From Haemophilus sp. C1 (GTDB lineage: Bacteria; Pseudomonadota; Gammaproteobacteria; Enterobacterales; Pasteurellaceae), in NCBI RefSeq assembly GCF_001276515.1, contig NZ_LDVZ01000003.1, forward strand, positions 86,976-150,975: a stretch of DNA of 64,000 nt, written 5' to 3'. This document shows positions 37,301 to 44,130 of the stretch, one piece after another; the stretch's first letter is position 1, and each line of letters begins with the position of its first letter. The notes below the pieces were generated by a model that saw only the letters and a list, made by a program, of their open reading frames with translations, ran no database searches and had not been told where the DNA came from. A program made the translations under genes and the position numbers.

Positions 37301-40025
37301 TGCGGGCGGCAAAGTCACTTATGCGACCAAAGACGACGTTGAGTTTGCAACTGTGAAAATCGGTAAAGATGAAGACGGCAAAAAACCGGTCAGCCTGACG
37401 ACGGAAGCAGCTAAAGAAGCATCCAATAACGATGCGGCAAACAAACCGGCAACGGCACTGAAAATCTCTTCAGACGGCAAACCGGCCCAACTTGTCGGCG
37501 TGGCATCGGTGTTGAATACAAGCAAAGTCATCACCAAACCGAACGGCGATAAAAAGGCGGACGGTAAGCCGGCAGAGTCGAAAACGGAAAAACTGATCGA
37601 CTTGGCAGGTACAAAAGCAGCACCGGTGAACAAGAACGCCGCCGCAACCGTAGGCGACCTGCAAAATATGGGCTGGGTGGTATCGACCAAAGACGGCAAC
37701 GGCTACACCGATGTCGTGAAGAACGCCAACCAAGTGGACTTCAAAGGCGGTACCGGCATTTCCATTACAGGTAAAACCCTTGAAGATGGCACCCGCCAAT
37801 TGACTGTAGGCATTAAAGAGGGAGAAGTTACAGATAAAGTAACTATTACTCATAAAGATGGAACTAGAACAGAAGCTGTTAAGATCGGAGATAATTATTA
37901 CAAGCTCGATAAAGATGGAAAACCAGAAGGCTTCCAAACAGATGTGAATGGTAAACCTGCAGGTACCCCATTAAATATCGATAAAGATAATGATGTGATA
38001 ACTAACAGCGGTTCAGGCTTTGTTACTGGTAATACTGTGGCAACAGCAATCCAAGAGTCTGGTTGGAATGTTGGTTTGGCTGACGCATCCAAAGCTAATG
38101 CAGCATTTAGTGATAAAGATAAAGCGTTATCAGCAGATAAACTTGAGAAAGTCAATCCAAATGACAATGTTCGTTTTGCTGATGGTAAAGGCACAAAAGC
38201 AGCAGTCGCAACCGTTGAGCGTGTTGATGAGTTCGGCAAGAAAGTGACTGATACTTATGTGAAGTTTGATGTGGATGAGGGTAAAATTACTGCGGACACA
38301 ACCAAACCTGGTGCGGTAAAAGGCCCTGTTACTGCAGATGAAGCGAAGAAACTTGCTGATGATTTAGCAAATGCGCAAAACGCAGTAAACAATTTGGCAC
38401 CAGATGCAGATGAAGCAACGAAAAAAGCTGCTCAAGATGTACTTAAAGCAGCCCAAGATGCGGCAGCACCGTTGAACAAAGTAGCGACTGCCCAAAACGT
38501 TGCGGATATGATTAACAACTCTGGCTTTACGTTGAAGACTTCTGCAACTGCCGATGGTAAGAAAGAATCTGGTGACGATGAAGTTATCAACCCAGGCAAA
38601 GCGGTTGAAATGATTGCAGGTAAAAACTTAACCGTGAAACAAGAAGCTGATGGTAAAGTTACTTACGCAACTAAAGACGATGTTCAATTCAATAGCGTAC
38701 AGTTTGGCGGTGATAAAGGACCTAAGATTTCATCTACTGCAGAGGGTAACATCAATGTAAGTGGTGCGGATGGTAAGGCACCTGCTAAGATTACTGGGGT
38801 TGCTGCAGGTGATATTTCACCAAACAGCACAGATGCAGTAAATGGGGCACAGCTTTATGCATTAGCGGGCGATCAGAAAAATGTAAATCCTACAAATAAT
38901 AAGTACGATACGATTGAGTATGATAGCCAAAATAATCCTAAGTATGTGACTAAAGACGCGCCTACAGGTAAAACAGTTGTAACTGAAAAAATTGATGGGC
39001 ATGATGTCGCAGTGTTAAGAACTTATAATGTTCATAGCCAAAAAGAGATTGTAACTAACTCCGTAGTTGAAGCAATTTACAATATGAATGAGCAAGGTAT
39101 TAAGTTCTTCCACTCTAATGATGGCGTTGAACGTACTAAAGTGGAAGCTGAGAATAACTTTGACTCAAGCGCAAGAGGTAAATTTGCAACAGCAATTGGT
39201 TCACGCTCAAAAGCGGATGGAACAAATGCAGTAGCAATTGGCTTTAATTCTGTTGTAACGGGTAATGATTCAATCAGTATTGGTACGGGTAACCGTGTAA
39301 CTGGTAATAAATCTGGTGCATTTGGTGATCCAAGTATTATTAATGGTAACAGTAGTTACTCAGTGGGTAACAATAATACTGTTGCAACTGATGATACATT
39401 TGTATTAGGTAATGAAGTAAAACATACTGTTGGAAATTCAGTTATCTTAGGAACTAAGTCAACTGCTCGTGGCGGTAATGGCTCTAAAACTGGTACTTTA
39501 CGTAACTTGAAACAAGATGGTAAGGATGGAACAAGTACAACAGCTGGTTCAACAGGTACTGTAAGCACCGCAACTGTAGGCTATATGACTTATGGCGGTT
39601 TTCAAGGAGCGAAAGCTGATGGCGTAGTATCTGTAGGTGCTGCAGGTAACGAACGTCGTATTCAAAACGTAGCAGCAGGTGAAATTTCATCAACCTCTAC
39701 TGATGCGATTAACGGTAGTCAGTTATATGCTGTCGCTGCAGGTATTGGTCATAAGCTTGGTGGCTTGGATAACAAGATCAACAAAGTTGGCAAACGTGCA
39801 GATGCGGGTACTGCAAGTGCATTAGCAGCGGCGACTATTCCGCAAGCTTATACACCAGGTAAGAGCTTAGTTGGTATTGCAGCTGGTAACTATCAGGGGC
39901 AAAATGGTCTTGCAGTAGGTATGTCCCGTATCTCTGATAACGGTAAGATCATCATCCGTTTATCTGGTACGGCAAATACTCAAGGTAAAACTGGCATTGC
40001 AGCTGGCGTAGGTTACCAATGGTAA
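28326..40025 (+). CDS. Giant trimeric autotransporter adhesin (Hsf/Hia/YadA class)
   Basis: 3899 residues, one intact frame. ESPR-type extended signal (MNKIFRVVWSQATQSWVVVSE, residues 1-21) with cleavage near AYAA (about 63). YadA-like head repeats (pattern xAIGxxAxAxG) cover about residues 75-750. A neck follows (RQLKNVAAGRVAEDSTDAINGSQL, about 795-820). A very long stalk then alternates coiled-coil, Trp-ring-like (ASGWQIAGN, NAGWNLKGKG) and KG/GIN-like modules up to about 3500. A second short head is near 3620-3700, a second neck (RIQNVAAGEIS) near 3780, and the C-terminal four-strand anchor ends GVGYQW. The trimer exports its own passenger. Internal modules are repeated and codon use switches sharply; GC-rich blocks carry Neisseria uptake sequences. 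Expected role: host-cell binding. Confidence 0.95.
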   Translation: MNKIFRVVWSQATQSWVVVSELTKAHKKQSSSNAQKSAVNFSGNFIKSSAIALALLSGHSAYAAEAASGLIQINSTKGIATATGSDSIAIGNDSKAIGNNNSLAIGHSAQATGNDGALAIGRNSKAGGNNGIALGREAETTENDSIALGYKAKAIGKDGALAIGRNSTADGKNSSIALGSDSKASGESNIALGYLAKADKNFAIAIGKGASAQKFNNAVAIGANAQANGATSLALGMESKTTGHDSYAIGYRSETIGDTSIAFGRQSTARGKYDIVMGAEAETRDQDDRKGYSIAIGAGAMSGTNKPGKNLNGGDAGGVAIGTGAYTGVNRNNISLNSAVAVGAGAGAGFRKLDNNGMPAQNATDVDNNDEVLKKAFGVKNVADYQKIAGGTNGYTNVDINEATALGRNARAIGDQSVAIGAQTIAGMGAIALGGNDITQFANKKYYKSTKENFAVTETIDHNQDAKISDDTISGAYNRLVGTALDTQYKATYAQDGSVVLGAQAHSGTPLGTALGTNALIRKGAFGATAIGAGSQVQANAEAAVAIGMGSFANGKYAVAAGTGSRAELGDIAMGYKAQASGKQGAIAIGQSTNAQGDSSIMIGGANISNAAAQITSYKAERKNPDGSHMTYTKEVTERINGQDVKRTYTFVSTENKTGKVEDAYAELTGKPMNVKSLDYNDSKNSNGHASTSIGVHSLAQGNLASAYGASSRAIAIGSLALGTGAIADRQNAVAIGTGSTTDLVGTRQLDASYDKYGNWVASDSPDAVYKFRWAGGINTSEGDVVSFGSSGAERQLKNVAAGRVAEDSTDAINGSQLNSVARKVASGWQIAGNEKTKVAGIGSDDQVNFTDGKGTTVTVMAQDAVKETVTENGKQVEKIKTPKGANVKFDIKNADDSLEVGTNGVKVKTSDGIETTTNGIKVNTGKGLKIDAADGNKVAVNTDDKTITVSDDGTVKAVAGTIETVTAKNKVTGEKVGQVRPAKDDKGKLATVDAVANAVNNAAWSITSDTDGGSFATSGHTKTTEKISAGGSVTFKAGNNLIIKQAGTDFTYSLNPILNGLTSAEFKGTGENAPITKLTNAGITVTTPADAVANTPEKTVTLNQDGLNNGGNAISNVKSNLPATKNSDTANTAAAPSNATKTQAVPNTTNMKGTDYVNPNNAATVGDVLNAGWNLKGKGTAVDFVKAYDTVDFVDGDGTTASVESKDGQTSTVKYSVNTTTIKPDTANAGKVKAEGTGNTFATAETVASAINDAYWKAAASGNGATTDVADNVKAGDTVTFKAGKNLTVTHNNTNKSFEFATTDTPEFSSVQFGNNGPKITHDGDNLKVTKADGKSPTKITNVANGSDGNDAVNVSQLKASGWKVAGNSKTEVDTINPSEQVNFLNGSGTTVTVEKDKGADGKENGNVNVKYDVNVGNGLQKDTASNTISVKPADSTITVGTDGVKVNTGDIATESTGKATTALDKAIAEATKELAEATEAGDATAQQAAQAKLDAANQAKTDAGKQIATVENVTEAINKAGWNAIAAKTENGEVSGEAAQLVKPGQTVTFEADKNVKIAQNGSKFTFSTKDNVEFKSVKVGEEKDGKKPVSLTTSVATPADNNQTGKAPTTALNISSGEGKDAKPTQITGVGSVLNATTVTSAPDGTTPTTQPKLVNLGTAHNQTALADNVLNSAATVRDLANMGWKVSADKVTGADDKSYSDVVRNADEVKFVGKNAAKVSGKTENGVRTITVDVEVPDVKTAKLVSSTDGSVIAPSTDPALQKALKDAKDELARLPDTATKAEKEAAENKVKDAETALNNALDDTGVATAKNVADMINNSGFTLKTSADEGKKDAASAGSEVIKPGKTVEMVAGKNLTVKQGTNGKVTYSLNPELINLTSAEFKADGKPTVKISSDGITITPAAPTTGGEQKPNVSLTENGLNNGGNAISNVAGNLDGAKTGTTAPTTSAIKPTALTETNAATVGDVLNAGWNLQEKGEAKDFVKAYDTVNFVQGDGTDVSVSVSADKQTSTVKYSVKADGNSLEVGANGVKVKVSDGIKTTANGIAVKAADKTLTVGTDGVKVNTGAIAAANGGEDQTADRGKVTVTPKTKEDGKLETQAEAETRAASEIATVKNVADAINSAAWIAKVENTDDSVDTPTENDKGTAVKAGDTLNLKAGKNLRVNHTGGNITFALAKDITVETANVENTLTIGKDRAKVNIASSANGLTLSGTETAADGSTNNNAPVYLNGIKPTLTDTLAGSPTTNITANINATAYHRAASVQDVLNAGWNIRGAKKAGGEVENVDFVRTYDTVDFVSGNKATTDVTVAAEDGGKRAVVTITAKNDAGSITTAGGKVVVGTNGKADTDPKAGNKVAKTGDVANAINQSGWKTNATKINGAAATKADKTQLINPGDAVNYENGNGTVANVEVTQGKDGNPDTVSVKYDVKADGTTIKVGDDGKVTAVTGTIETVTDKNKIAGEKVGQVRPVDADKGKLATVDAVANAVNSAKWYAKATNTDEEIKDKDKTNDTTGEGIAAGDEVTFTAGKNLRVKHTGKNFTFATVETPEFEGLKLVQGGNTVNIAPTANGLSFSRPAATAGGKGQPVTLGGISSGLEKFDAADPKTEGLLNLNKTEAGKTEPTVGDNTAATVGDLRGMGWVLSADKETDNPDKTYNAQVKNAEEVKFVGKNAAKVSGKTENGVRTITVDVDHQLATNNSVKPVEYTKKDGTKVYPKTVTKDDGTTETKFYPNADGTGDEVPADDVIVSVNGANGTKSPTTLSNVKSNLPETRNTADAGKPASKSQSAPTIGTADGNVNANNAATVGDVLNSGWNLKGNGSAVDFVRAYDSVNFVNGKGTTVSIETDGKESRVKVDVDTGVITAETKDGKATGKVAGPVANAADLSKAIKDAQDELAKAVDEQAKKAAQTKLDTANKAADEAGLNKVATAQNVADMINNSGFTLKTSATAAADNLTADNTLKNDGEVINPGKTVEMVAGKNLTVKQDAGGKVTYATKDDVEFATVKIGKDEDGKKPVSLTTEAAKEASNNDAANKPATALKISSDGKPAQLVGVASVLNTSKVITKPNGDKKADGKPAESKTEKLIDLAGTKAAPVNKNAAATVGDLQNMGWVVSTKDGNGYTDVVKNANQVDFKGGTGISITGKTLEDGTRQLTVGIKEGEVTDKVTITHKDGTRTEAVKIGDNYYKLDKDGKPEGFQTDVNGKPAGTPLNIDKDNDVITNSGSGFVTGNTVATAIQESGWNVGLADASKANAAFSDKDKALSADKLEKVNPNDNVRFADGKGTKAAVATVERVDEFGKKVTDTYVKFDVDEGKITADTTKPGAVKGPVTADEAKKLADDLANAQNAVNNLAPDADEATKKAAQDVLKAAQDAAAPLNKVATAQNVADMINNSGFTLKTSATADGKKESGDDEVINPGKAVEMIAGKNLTVKQEADGKVTYATKDDVQFNSVQFGGDKGPKISSTAEGNINVSGADGKAPAKITGVAAGDISPNSTDAVNGAQLYALAGDQKNVNPTNNKYDTIEYDSQNNPKYVTKDAPTGKTVVTEKIDGHDVAVLRTYNVHSQKEIVTNSVVEAIYNMNEQGIKFFHSNDGVERTKVEAENNFDSSARGKFATAIGSRSKADGTNAVAIGFNSVVTGNDSISIGTGNRVTGNKSGAFGDPSIINGNSSYSVGNNNTVATDDTFVLGNEVKHTVGNSVILGTKSTARGGNGSKTGTLRNLKQDGKDGTSTTAGSTGTVSTATVGYMTYGGFQGAKADGVVSVGAAGNERRIQNVAAGEISSTSTDAINGSQLYAVAAGIGHKLGGLDNKINKVGKRADAGTASALAAATIPQAYTPGKSLVGIAAGNYQGQNGLAVGMSRISDNGKIIIRLSGTANTQGKTGIAAGVGYQW
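34019..34030 (-). repeat. Neisseria DNA uptake sequence, exact 12-mer
   Basis: TTCAGACGGCAT, the reverse complement of the Neisseria 12-base DNA uptake sequence ATGCCGTCTGAA, inside a GC-rich block of the adhesin gene. Confidence 0.85.
34442..34453 (-). repeat. Neisseria DNA uptake sequence, exact 12-mer (second)
   Basis: A second exact TTCAGACGGCAT within 450 bases of the first, again in GC-rich adhesin sequence. Related copies are TTCAGACGGC (10-mer, 37469-37478) and the one-mismatch TTCAGATGGCAT (31055-31066). Confidence 0.85.
37469..37478 (-). repeat. Neisseria DNA uptake sequence, 10-mer core
   Basis: TTCAGACGGC in the adhesin gene at codons for SDG, again within a segment of Neisseria-like composition. 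Confidence 0.75.
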
Positions 40026-40054
40026 TCAGCTGATAGCAAAAACATAGTGAAAAA

Positions 40055-40080
40055 ACACCGCAAAAGTGCGGTGTTTTTTT
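40055..40080 (+). terminator. Terminator of the adhesin gene
   Basis: ACACCGCA (40055-40062), loop AAAG, TGCGGTGT (40067-40074), then TTTTTT. An uptake signal AAGTGCGGT forms part of the stem. Confidence 0.88.
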
Positions 40081-40485
40081 ATGTCTTTTTTATTTATTCT
40101 CATTTAGAAAAGAGGATTTTTATAATGAAAATCCACTTCAAAGCAGGCTCCAAAACTTGCGGGAAATCTACCGCACTTTTGTGCTAAATGAGAAAATGCC
40201 AACAGGATTTTAACATTGCATTAGCAATTGTTTTTCAATAATTAGTTTAATAGTTTCAATTACTTACAATCTTAACAAATTGAATTGAGAGTCAATCTCA
40301 ATACGAAATTTTCCCTTCGATAAAAACAAAAAAATTTATGATCTCAGTCAATAAAACAATCGTTTTACTCTAGTCTGGGTAACTCTGAAGGAGTATCCTT
40401 ATTTCCAGAGTGGTTATTGTGATGTATTGGCGTAATGCCTTCCACCTACTTTCTGTTTCTATCTATACATACTTTGGGGGAAAAT
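40081..40485 (+). other. Adhesin-hyf intergenic region
   Basis: About 400 AT-rich bases without a convincing gene. It contains an uptake signal (ACCGCACTT, about 40170), the 19-base inverted repeat ATTGAGA-N5-TCTCAAT (40284-40302) that could be a regulator site, and the structured leader described separately. I found no sigma-54 -24/-12 element and no clear FNR box, although FHL operons in enterics use them. Confidence 0.6.
40372..40450 (+). ncRNA. Candidate structured leader RNA before hyfA (possible Moco-type riboswitch)
   Basis: An outer helix can form between AGT..GGT (about 40372-40380) and ACC.ACT (about 40444-40450). Inside, ACTCTG (40382-40387) pairs with CAGAGT (about 40406-40411), with an inner AAGGA/TCCTT stem. 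A second hairpin GGC-GTAAT-GCC is at about 40429-40439. The multi-stem form and the place before an operon serving a molybdenum-dependent pathway fit the molybdenum-cofactor RNA class. I cannot align it to the consensus from memory. Confidence 0.4.
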
Positions 40486-41085
40486 ATGAACCGTTTTGTT
40501 ATAGGTGATCCGAAAGATTGCATTGGATGCAATACCTGTATGGCTGCTTGCAGCGAAGTACACAAAGCTTTTGGATTACAATCCTTTCCGCGGTTACAAG
40601 TAATGCGTAACGACGATATTACTGTGCCGATCTTGTGTCGCCATTGTGATGATTCACCTTGTGCTACGGTATGTCCTGTGCATGCAATTAAACACGAAAA
40701 TGACACTATTCAATTAAACGAAGGTTTGTGTATTGGCTGTAAACTTTGCGCCATTGCTTGTCCATTTGGGGCGATTACTCAACACGGTAGCGCGCCATTA
40801 GACGCACCAAACCACTACGACAGTTTTTCTTTCACTGATGCGGTAAAACGTGATATTCGCACCGCACCGAATAATACTGATGTTCATAATATGCTTGCAT
40901 GGCAACCAGGTGTAAAAGCTATCGCAGTGAAATGCGACCTTTGCTATTTCCGTGAAGAAGGTCCTGCTTGTATGCAAACTTGCCCAACCAAAACTTTATT
41001 CTTAATTAGTGATGAGAGTATCGAACAAGCAAATCGCAAAAAACGCGAAATGGCAATGATGGGTTCTCCTGTCGTGCCAAGATAA
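40486..41085 (+). CDS. hyfA: Hydrogenase-4 component A, electron-transfer Fe-S protein
   Basis: 199 residues with sixteen cysteines in four [4Fe-4S] motifs: CIGCNTCMAAC (near 12), CRHCDDSPCATVC (near 50), CIGCKLCAIAC (near 80) and CDLCYFREEGPACMQTC (near 147). It is the HyfA/HydN/HycB type that carries electrons between formate dehydrogenase and hydrogenase. The start follows GGGGGAAAAT; the longer frame from 40435 begins within the predicted leader RNA and is rejected. First gene of the hyf operon. Confidence 0.9.
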   Translation: MNRFVIGDPKDCIGCNTCMAACSEVHKAFGLQSFPRLQVMRNDDITVPILCRHCDDSPCATVCPVHAIKHENDTIQLNEGLCIGCKLCAIACPFGAITQHGSAPLDAPNHYDSFSFTDAVKRDIRTAPNNTDVHNMLAWQPGVKAIAVKCDLCYFREEGPACMQTCPTKTLFLISDESIEQANRKKREMAMMGSPVVPR

Positions 41086-41127
41086 AAGTTTATTGTTTGT
41101 TTACTCGTTAATCAATGGAGTGAAATT

Positions 41128-43149
41128 ATGAGTTCTTCAATCAGTTTACTCATCACGTCCTTGTTGATTTATGTCGTTGGTGCGTTTATTTCTCTCGCTG
41201 TGCGAAAAAATGAACAACTTTCAATCAATATATCCGGCGTGACCGGTGTACTTGGTGGCTTGTTAGGCATTGTTGCCTGCATTCCCGTGCTTATCAGCAA
41301 CGATACGGTCGTTGATGTGTTTTCAACCCCTTTCGACTTCGCCCAATTTTCAATCCGCATCGACGGATTAGCTGCGTTTATGGTGTGTGTAATTTCTTTA
41401 ATGGTTATTATCACCGCACTTTATTCCTTTTCCTATGTGAAAGAATACATTGGCAAAGGCGCTGGCACGATGGGTTTCTTTATGAATTTGTTTATCGCCT
41501 CAATGGTTGCTTTGGTCACCAGCGATAACGCTTTCTACTTTTTAGTATTCTTTGAAATGATGTCTTTGGCATCTTACTTCTTAGTACTGACCGAACAAGA
41601 CGACAACGCGACCAATGCGGGATTATTGTATTTCTTCATTGCTCACGCTGGTTCTGTGTTGATTATGATCGCTTTCTTTATTTTCTATTGCTACGCAGGT
41701 AGCTTTGAATTTGAAGCCTTCCGCCACACCGAGCTTTCAATGCCTTTAGCCTTTACGGTATTTATCTTGGCATTTCTTGGTTTCGGTGCAAAAGCAGGGA
41801 TGATTCCATTGCATAGCTGGTTACCAAAAGCTCACCCAGCTGCACCTTCTCATGCTTCTGCAATGATGTCTGGTGTGATGGTTAAAATCGGTATCTTCGG
41901 GATTATCAAAGTTGGTATTGATCTACTTGGCGCACACAATATGTGGTTTGGTGTGATTGTGCTTGCTTTTGGCGCAGTTTCTTCTGTGCTTGGCGTACTT
42001 TATGCCTTAGCAGAACATGACATCAAAAAACTTTTGGCGTATCACACCGTAGAAAACATCGGCATTATTATGATGGGTGTGGGTGTCGGTATGATTGGTA
42101 TGGCAATCCATAATCCAGTGCTTGCTATTGTCGGTTTACTTGGCGGTTTATATCACTTACTTAACCATGCGGTATTCAAAGGCTTATTGTTCTTGGGTGC
42201 TGGTTCTGTGATGTACCGTTTACATTCAAAAGATATGGATTTAATGGGCGGGCTTGGCAAACTAATGCCATTTACTGCTTTCTGTTTCTTGATTGGTACT
42301 ATGGCAATTTCTGCATTACCACCGTTTAACGGTTTTGTGAGTGAATGGTTTACTTATCAATCTTTATTCAGCCTAAGCCAACACAATGATGTGGTATTGC
42401 GTATCGCTGGCCCTGTTGCAATCATTATGCTTGCCTTAACAGGTGCACTTGCCGCACTTTGTTTCGTGAAAGTGTATGGTATTAGCTTTGGTGGTGCACC
42501 ACGAAGCGAAAAAGCAGCACATGCACGCGAAGTGCCGAAACCAATGGTGATTGCAATGGCGATCTTGGCATTATTCTGTGTACTTTTAGGCGTGGGTGCT
42601 TCTGTGGTAACCCCAATTATTGCCAATATTGCAACCGCACTTTCTCATAATGAAATGCTTAATTTAGCGGAAAATGGCGTAGTGGTAGCAAGCAATACAC
42701 CGAATACAGCACTTTCTACACCAATGGTGAGCATTATGTTGATTGCATTCTTTGTGTTGCCGTTTATGTATTACGCTTACACCAAAGGCAATCGTATGGC
42801 AGATCGTGCAAAAGGCAATCCTTGGGCTTGTGGTTATGCTTATGAAATGGATATGGCAGCCTCTGCGGGTAGTTTTACTCGTCCGCTTCGTATTATCTTC
42901 AAACCACTTTATACCTTGCGTCAAGTGCTTGATCCTGCGCCTGCTGGTGCAAAAGGTATCAATGCATTAATTTCAGGTGCGACCAAAACAGAACCATTCT
43001 GGGAAGAAAAAGTAACAATGCCGATTGCGCATTTTATCCCGTGGTTAGGTCGTAAAATTCAATGGCTACAACAAGGCGACTTCCGCGTTTATTGCGTGTA
43101 CTTCGTGATTGCCTTGGTTGTGTTATTACTTTCCATTGCGTTGATGTAG
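41128..43149 (+). CDS. hyfB: Hydrogenase-4 antiporter-like membrane subunit B
   Basis: 673 residues, about 16 transmembrane helices, of the NuoL/MrpA (proton-conducting) family. The core shows the channel motifs: the Glu in FFEMMSLASYFL, and the Lys/His-rich AKAGMIPLHSWLPKAHPAAPSHASAMMSG near residues 225-250. It anchors the membrane arm of the formate hydrogenlyase-2 complex and may couple H2 formation to ion movement. 42 bases after hyfA and 9 before hyfC, within one operon. Confidence 0.93.
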   Translation: MSSSISLLITSLLIYVVGAFISLAVRKNEQLSINISGVTGVLGGLLGIVACIPVLISNDTVVDVFSTPFDFAQFSIRIDGLAAFMVCVISLMVIITALYSFSYVKEYIGKGAGTMGFFMNLFIASMVALVTSDNAFYFLVFFEMMSLASYFLVLTEQDDNATNAGLLYFFIAHAGSVLIMIAFFIFYCYAGSFEFEAFRHTELSMPLAFTVFILAFLGFGAKAGMIPLHSWLPKAHPAAPSHASAMMSGVMVKIGIFGIIKVGIDLLGAHNMWFGVIVLAFGAVSSVLGVLYALAEHDIKKLLAYHTVENIGIIMMGVGVGMIGMAIHNPVLAIVGLLGGLYHLLNHAVFKGLLFLGAGSVMYRLHSKDMDLMGGLGKLMPFTAFCFLIGTMAISALPPFNGFVSEWFTYQSLFSLSQHNDVVLRIAGPVAIIMLALTGALAALCFVKVYGISFGGAPRSEKAAHAREVPKPMVIAMAILALFCVLLGVGASVVTPIIANIATALSHNEMLNLAENGVVVASNTPNTALSTPMVSIMLIAFFVLPFMYYAYTKGNRMADRAKGNPWACGYAYEMDMAASAGSFTRPLRIIFKPLYTLRQVLDPAPAGAKGINALISGATKTEPFWEEKVTMPIAHFIPWLGRKIQWLQQGDFRVYCVYFVIALVVLLLSIALM

Positions 43150-43158
43150 GAGGAAATT

Positions 43159-44121
43159 ATGATTTCATTACCTTCAGAAATTTCCACTTCCGCTGGAATG
43201 TTCCTTTTAGCCATTGTGCAAGCGTTAATTCTTCTTGCTTTGGCACCGCTCTTTTCAGGCATTTCACGGATGATTCGGGCTCGTATTCAATCTCGTCGTG
43301 GCCCGGGCTTGTTACAAGATTATCGCGACATTGCTAAATTAATGACGCGTCAAAATATTTGGCCAGATAATGCGGGTTGGGTATCTCGTGTTATGCCTTA
43401 TGTGTTAATTAGCACAGTCATGGTGGTTGCGATGAGTTTACCCATGTTTACTCATCACTCACCGTTTGGGGCAGGCAGTGATTTAATCACCGTTATTTAT
43501 TTGTTCGCGTTGTTCCGCTTTTTCTTCTCAATTGCGGGTTTGGATTCTAACAGTACGTTCTCAAGTTTAGGTGCAAGCCGTGAAGTGACATTAGGCGTAC
43601 TTGTTGAACCTATCTTAATGTTGGCATTCATTGTGATTGCTTTAATTGCAGGTTCTACAAATTTTGCAGTTATTAGCACCGCACTTTCTAGCCAACCTTG
43701 GCAATATCCTGTAGCAACAGTAATTGCTTTAGTAGCCGCTGCTTTTGCGATCTTTATTGAAATGGGCAAAATTCCATTTGACTTGGCTGAAGCAGAACAA
43801 GAACTTCAAGAAGGCCCTCTTACTGAATATTCAGGCCCTTCTTTCGCCTTATTGAAAGTTGGTTTGAGTTTAAAATCAATGGTGGTTGCCTCTATCTTTG
43901 TGAGCGTGCTTTTCCCATTCGGTGCAGCACAAGAGTTCACGGTAAGTGCGGTTATTTTAGGTATCGTTTCTTTCTTTGTGAAATTGCTCGTGGTATTTAT
44001 CGCCGCATGTGTATTTGAAAACACATTGGCACGTACCCGCTTTATGCTAACAGGACGTTTAACTGTGGTCGGTTTCGGCATTTCAGTGTTGGCGTTTGTG
44101 TTTTACTTCACAGGATTGTAA
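43159..44121 (+). CDS. hyfC: Hydrogenase-4 membrane subunit C (NuoH-like)
   Basis: 320 residues and about eight helices. NuoH-family signatures are ARIQSRRGPGLLQDYRDIAKL (near 48-68) and EMGKIPFDLAEAEQELQEGP (near 204-223), which in complex I line the quinone site and the acidic loop at the arm junction. It anchors the catalytic arm HyfG/I. The ribosome site AGGAGGAAA overlaps the hyfB stop region. Confidence 0.94.
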   Translation: MISLPSEISTSAGMFLLAIVQALILLALAPLFSGISRMIRARIQSRRGPGLLQDYRDIAKLMTRQNIWPDNAGWVSRVMPYVLISTVMVVAMSLPMFTHHSPFGAGSDLITVIYLFALFRFFFSIAGLDSNSTFSSLGASREVTLGVLVEPILMLAFIVIALIAGSTNFAVISTALSSQPWQYPVATVIALVAAAFAIFIEMGKIPFDLAEAEQELQEGPLTEYSGPSFALLKVGLSLKSMVVASIFVSVLFPFGAAQEFTVSAVILGIVSFFVKLLVVFIAACVFENTLARTRFMLTGRLTVVGFGISVLAFVFYFTGL

Positions 44122-44130
44122 GGAGGAAAT

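Noticed and set aside
30863..38239. Long minus-strand ORFs inside the adhesin gene (up to ~300 residues)
   Set aside because: They arise from GC-rich, repetitive sense codons, lack ribosome sites and resemble no family; the sense frame is unbroken with clear adhesin domains.
40125..40187. 20-codon ORF (MKIHFKAGSK...) with a ribosome-site-like GAGGA
   Set aside because: Very short, contains an uptake signal that explains much of its sequence, and has no sign of conservation.
40200..40440. Sigma-54 (-24/-12) promoter for hyf
   Set aside because: The best GG...GC pair has an 11-base gap where 10 is required, and the flanking bases do not match.
40435..40485. Longer N-terminus for HyfA
   Set aside because: The extra codons fall in the structured leader and lack a ribosome site; MNRFVIGDP after GGGGGAAAAT matches the family start.
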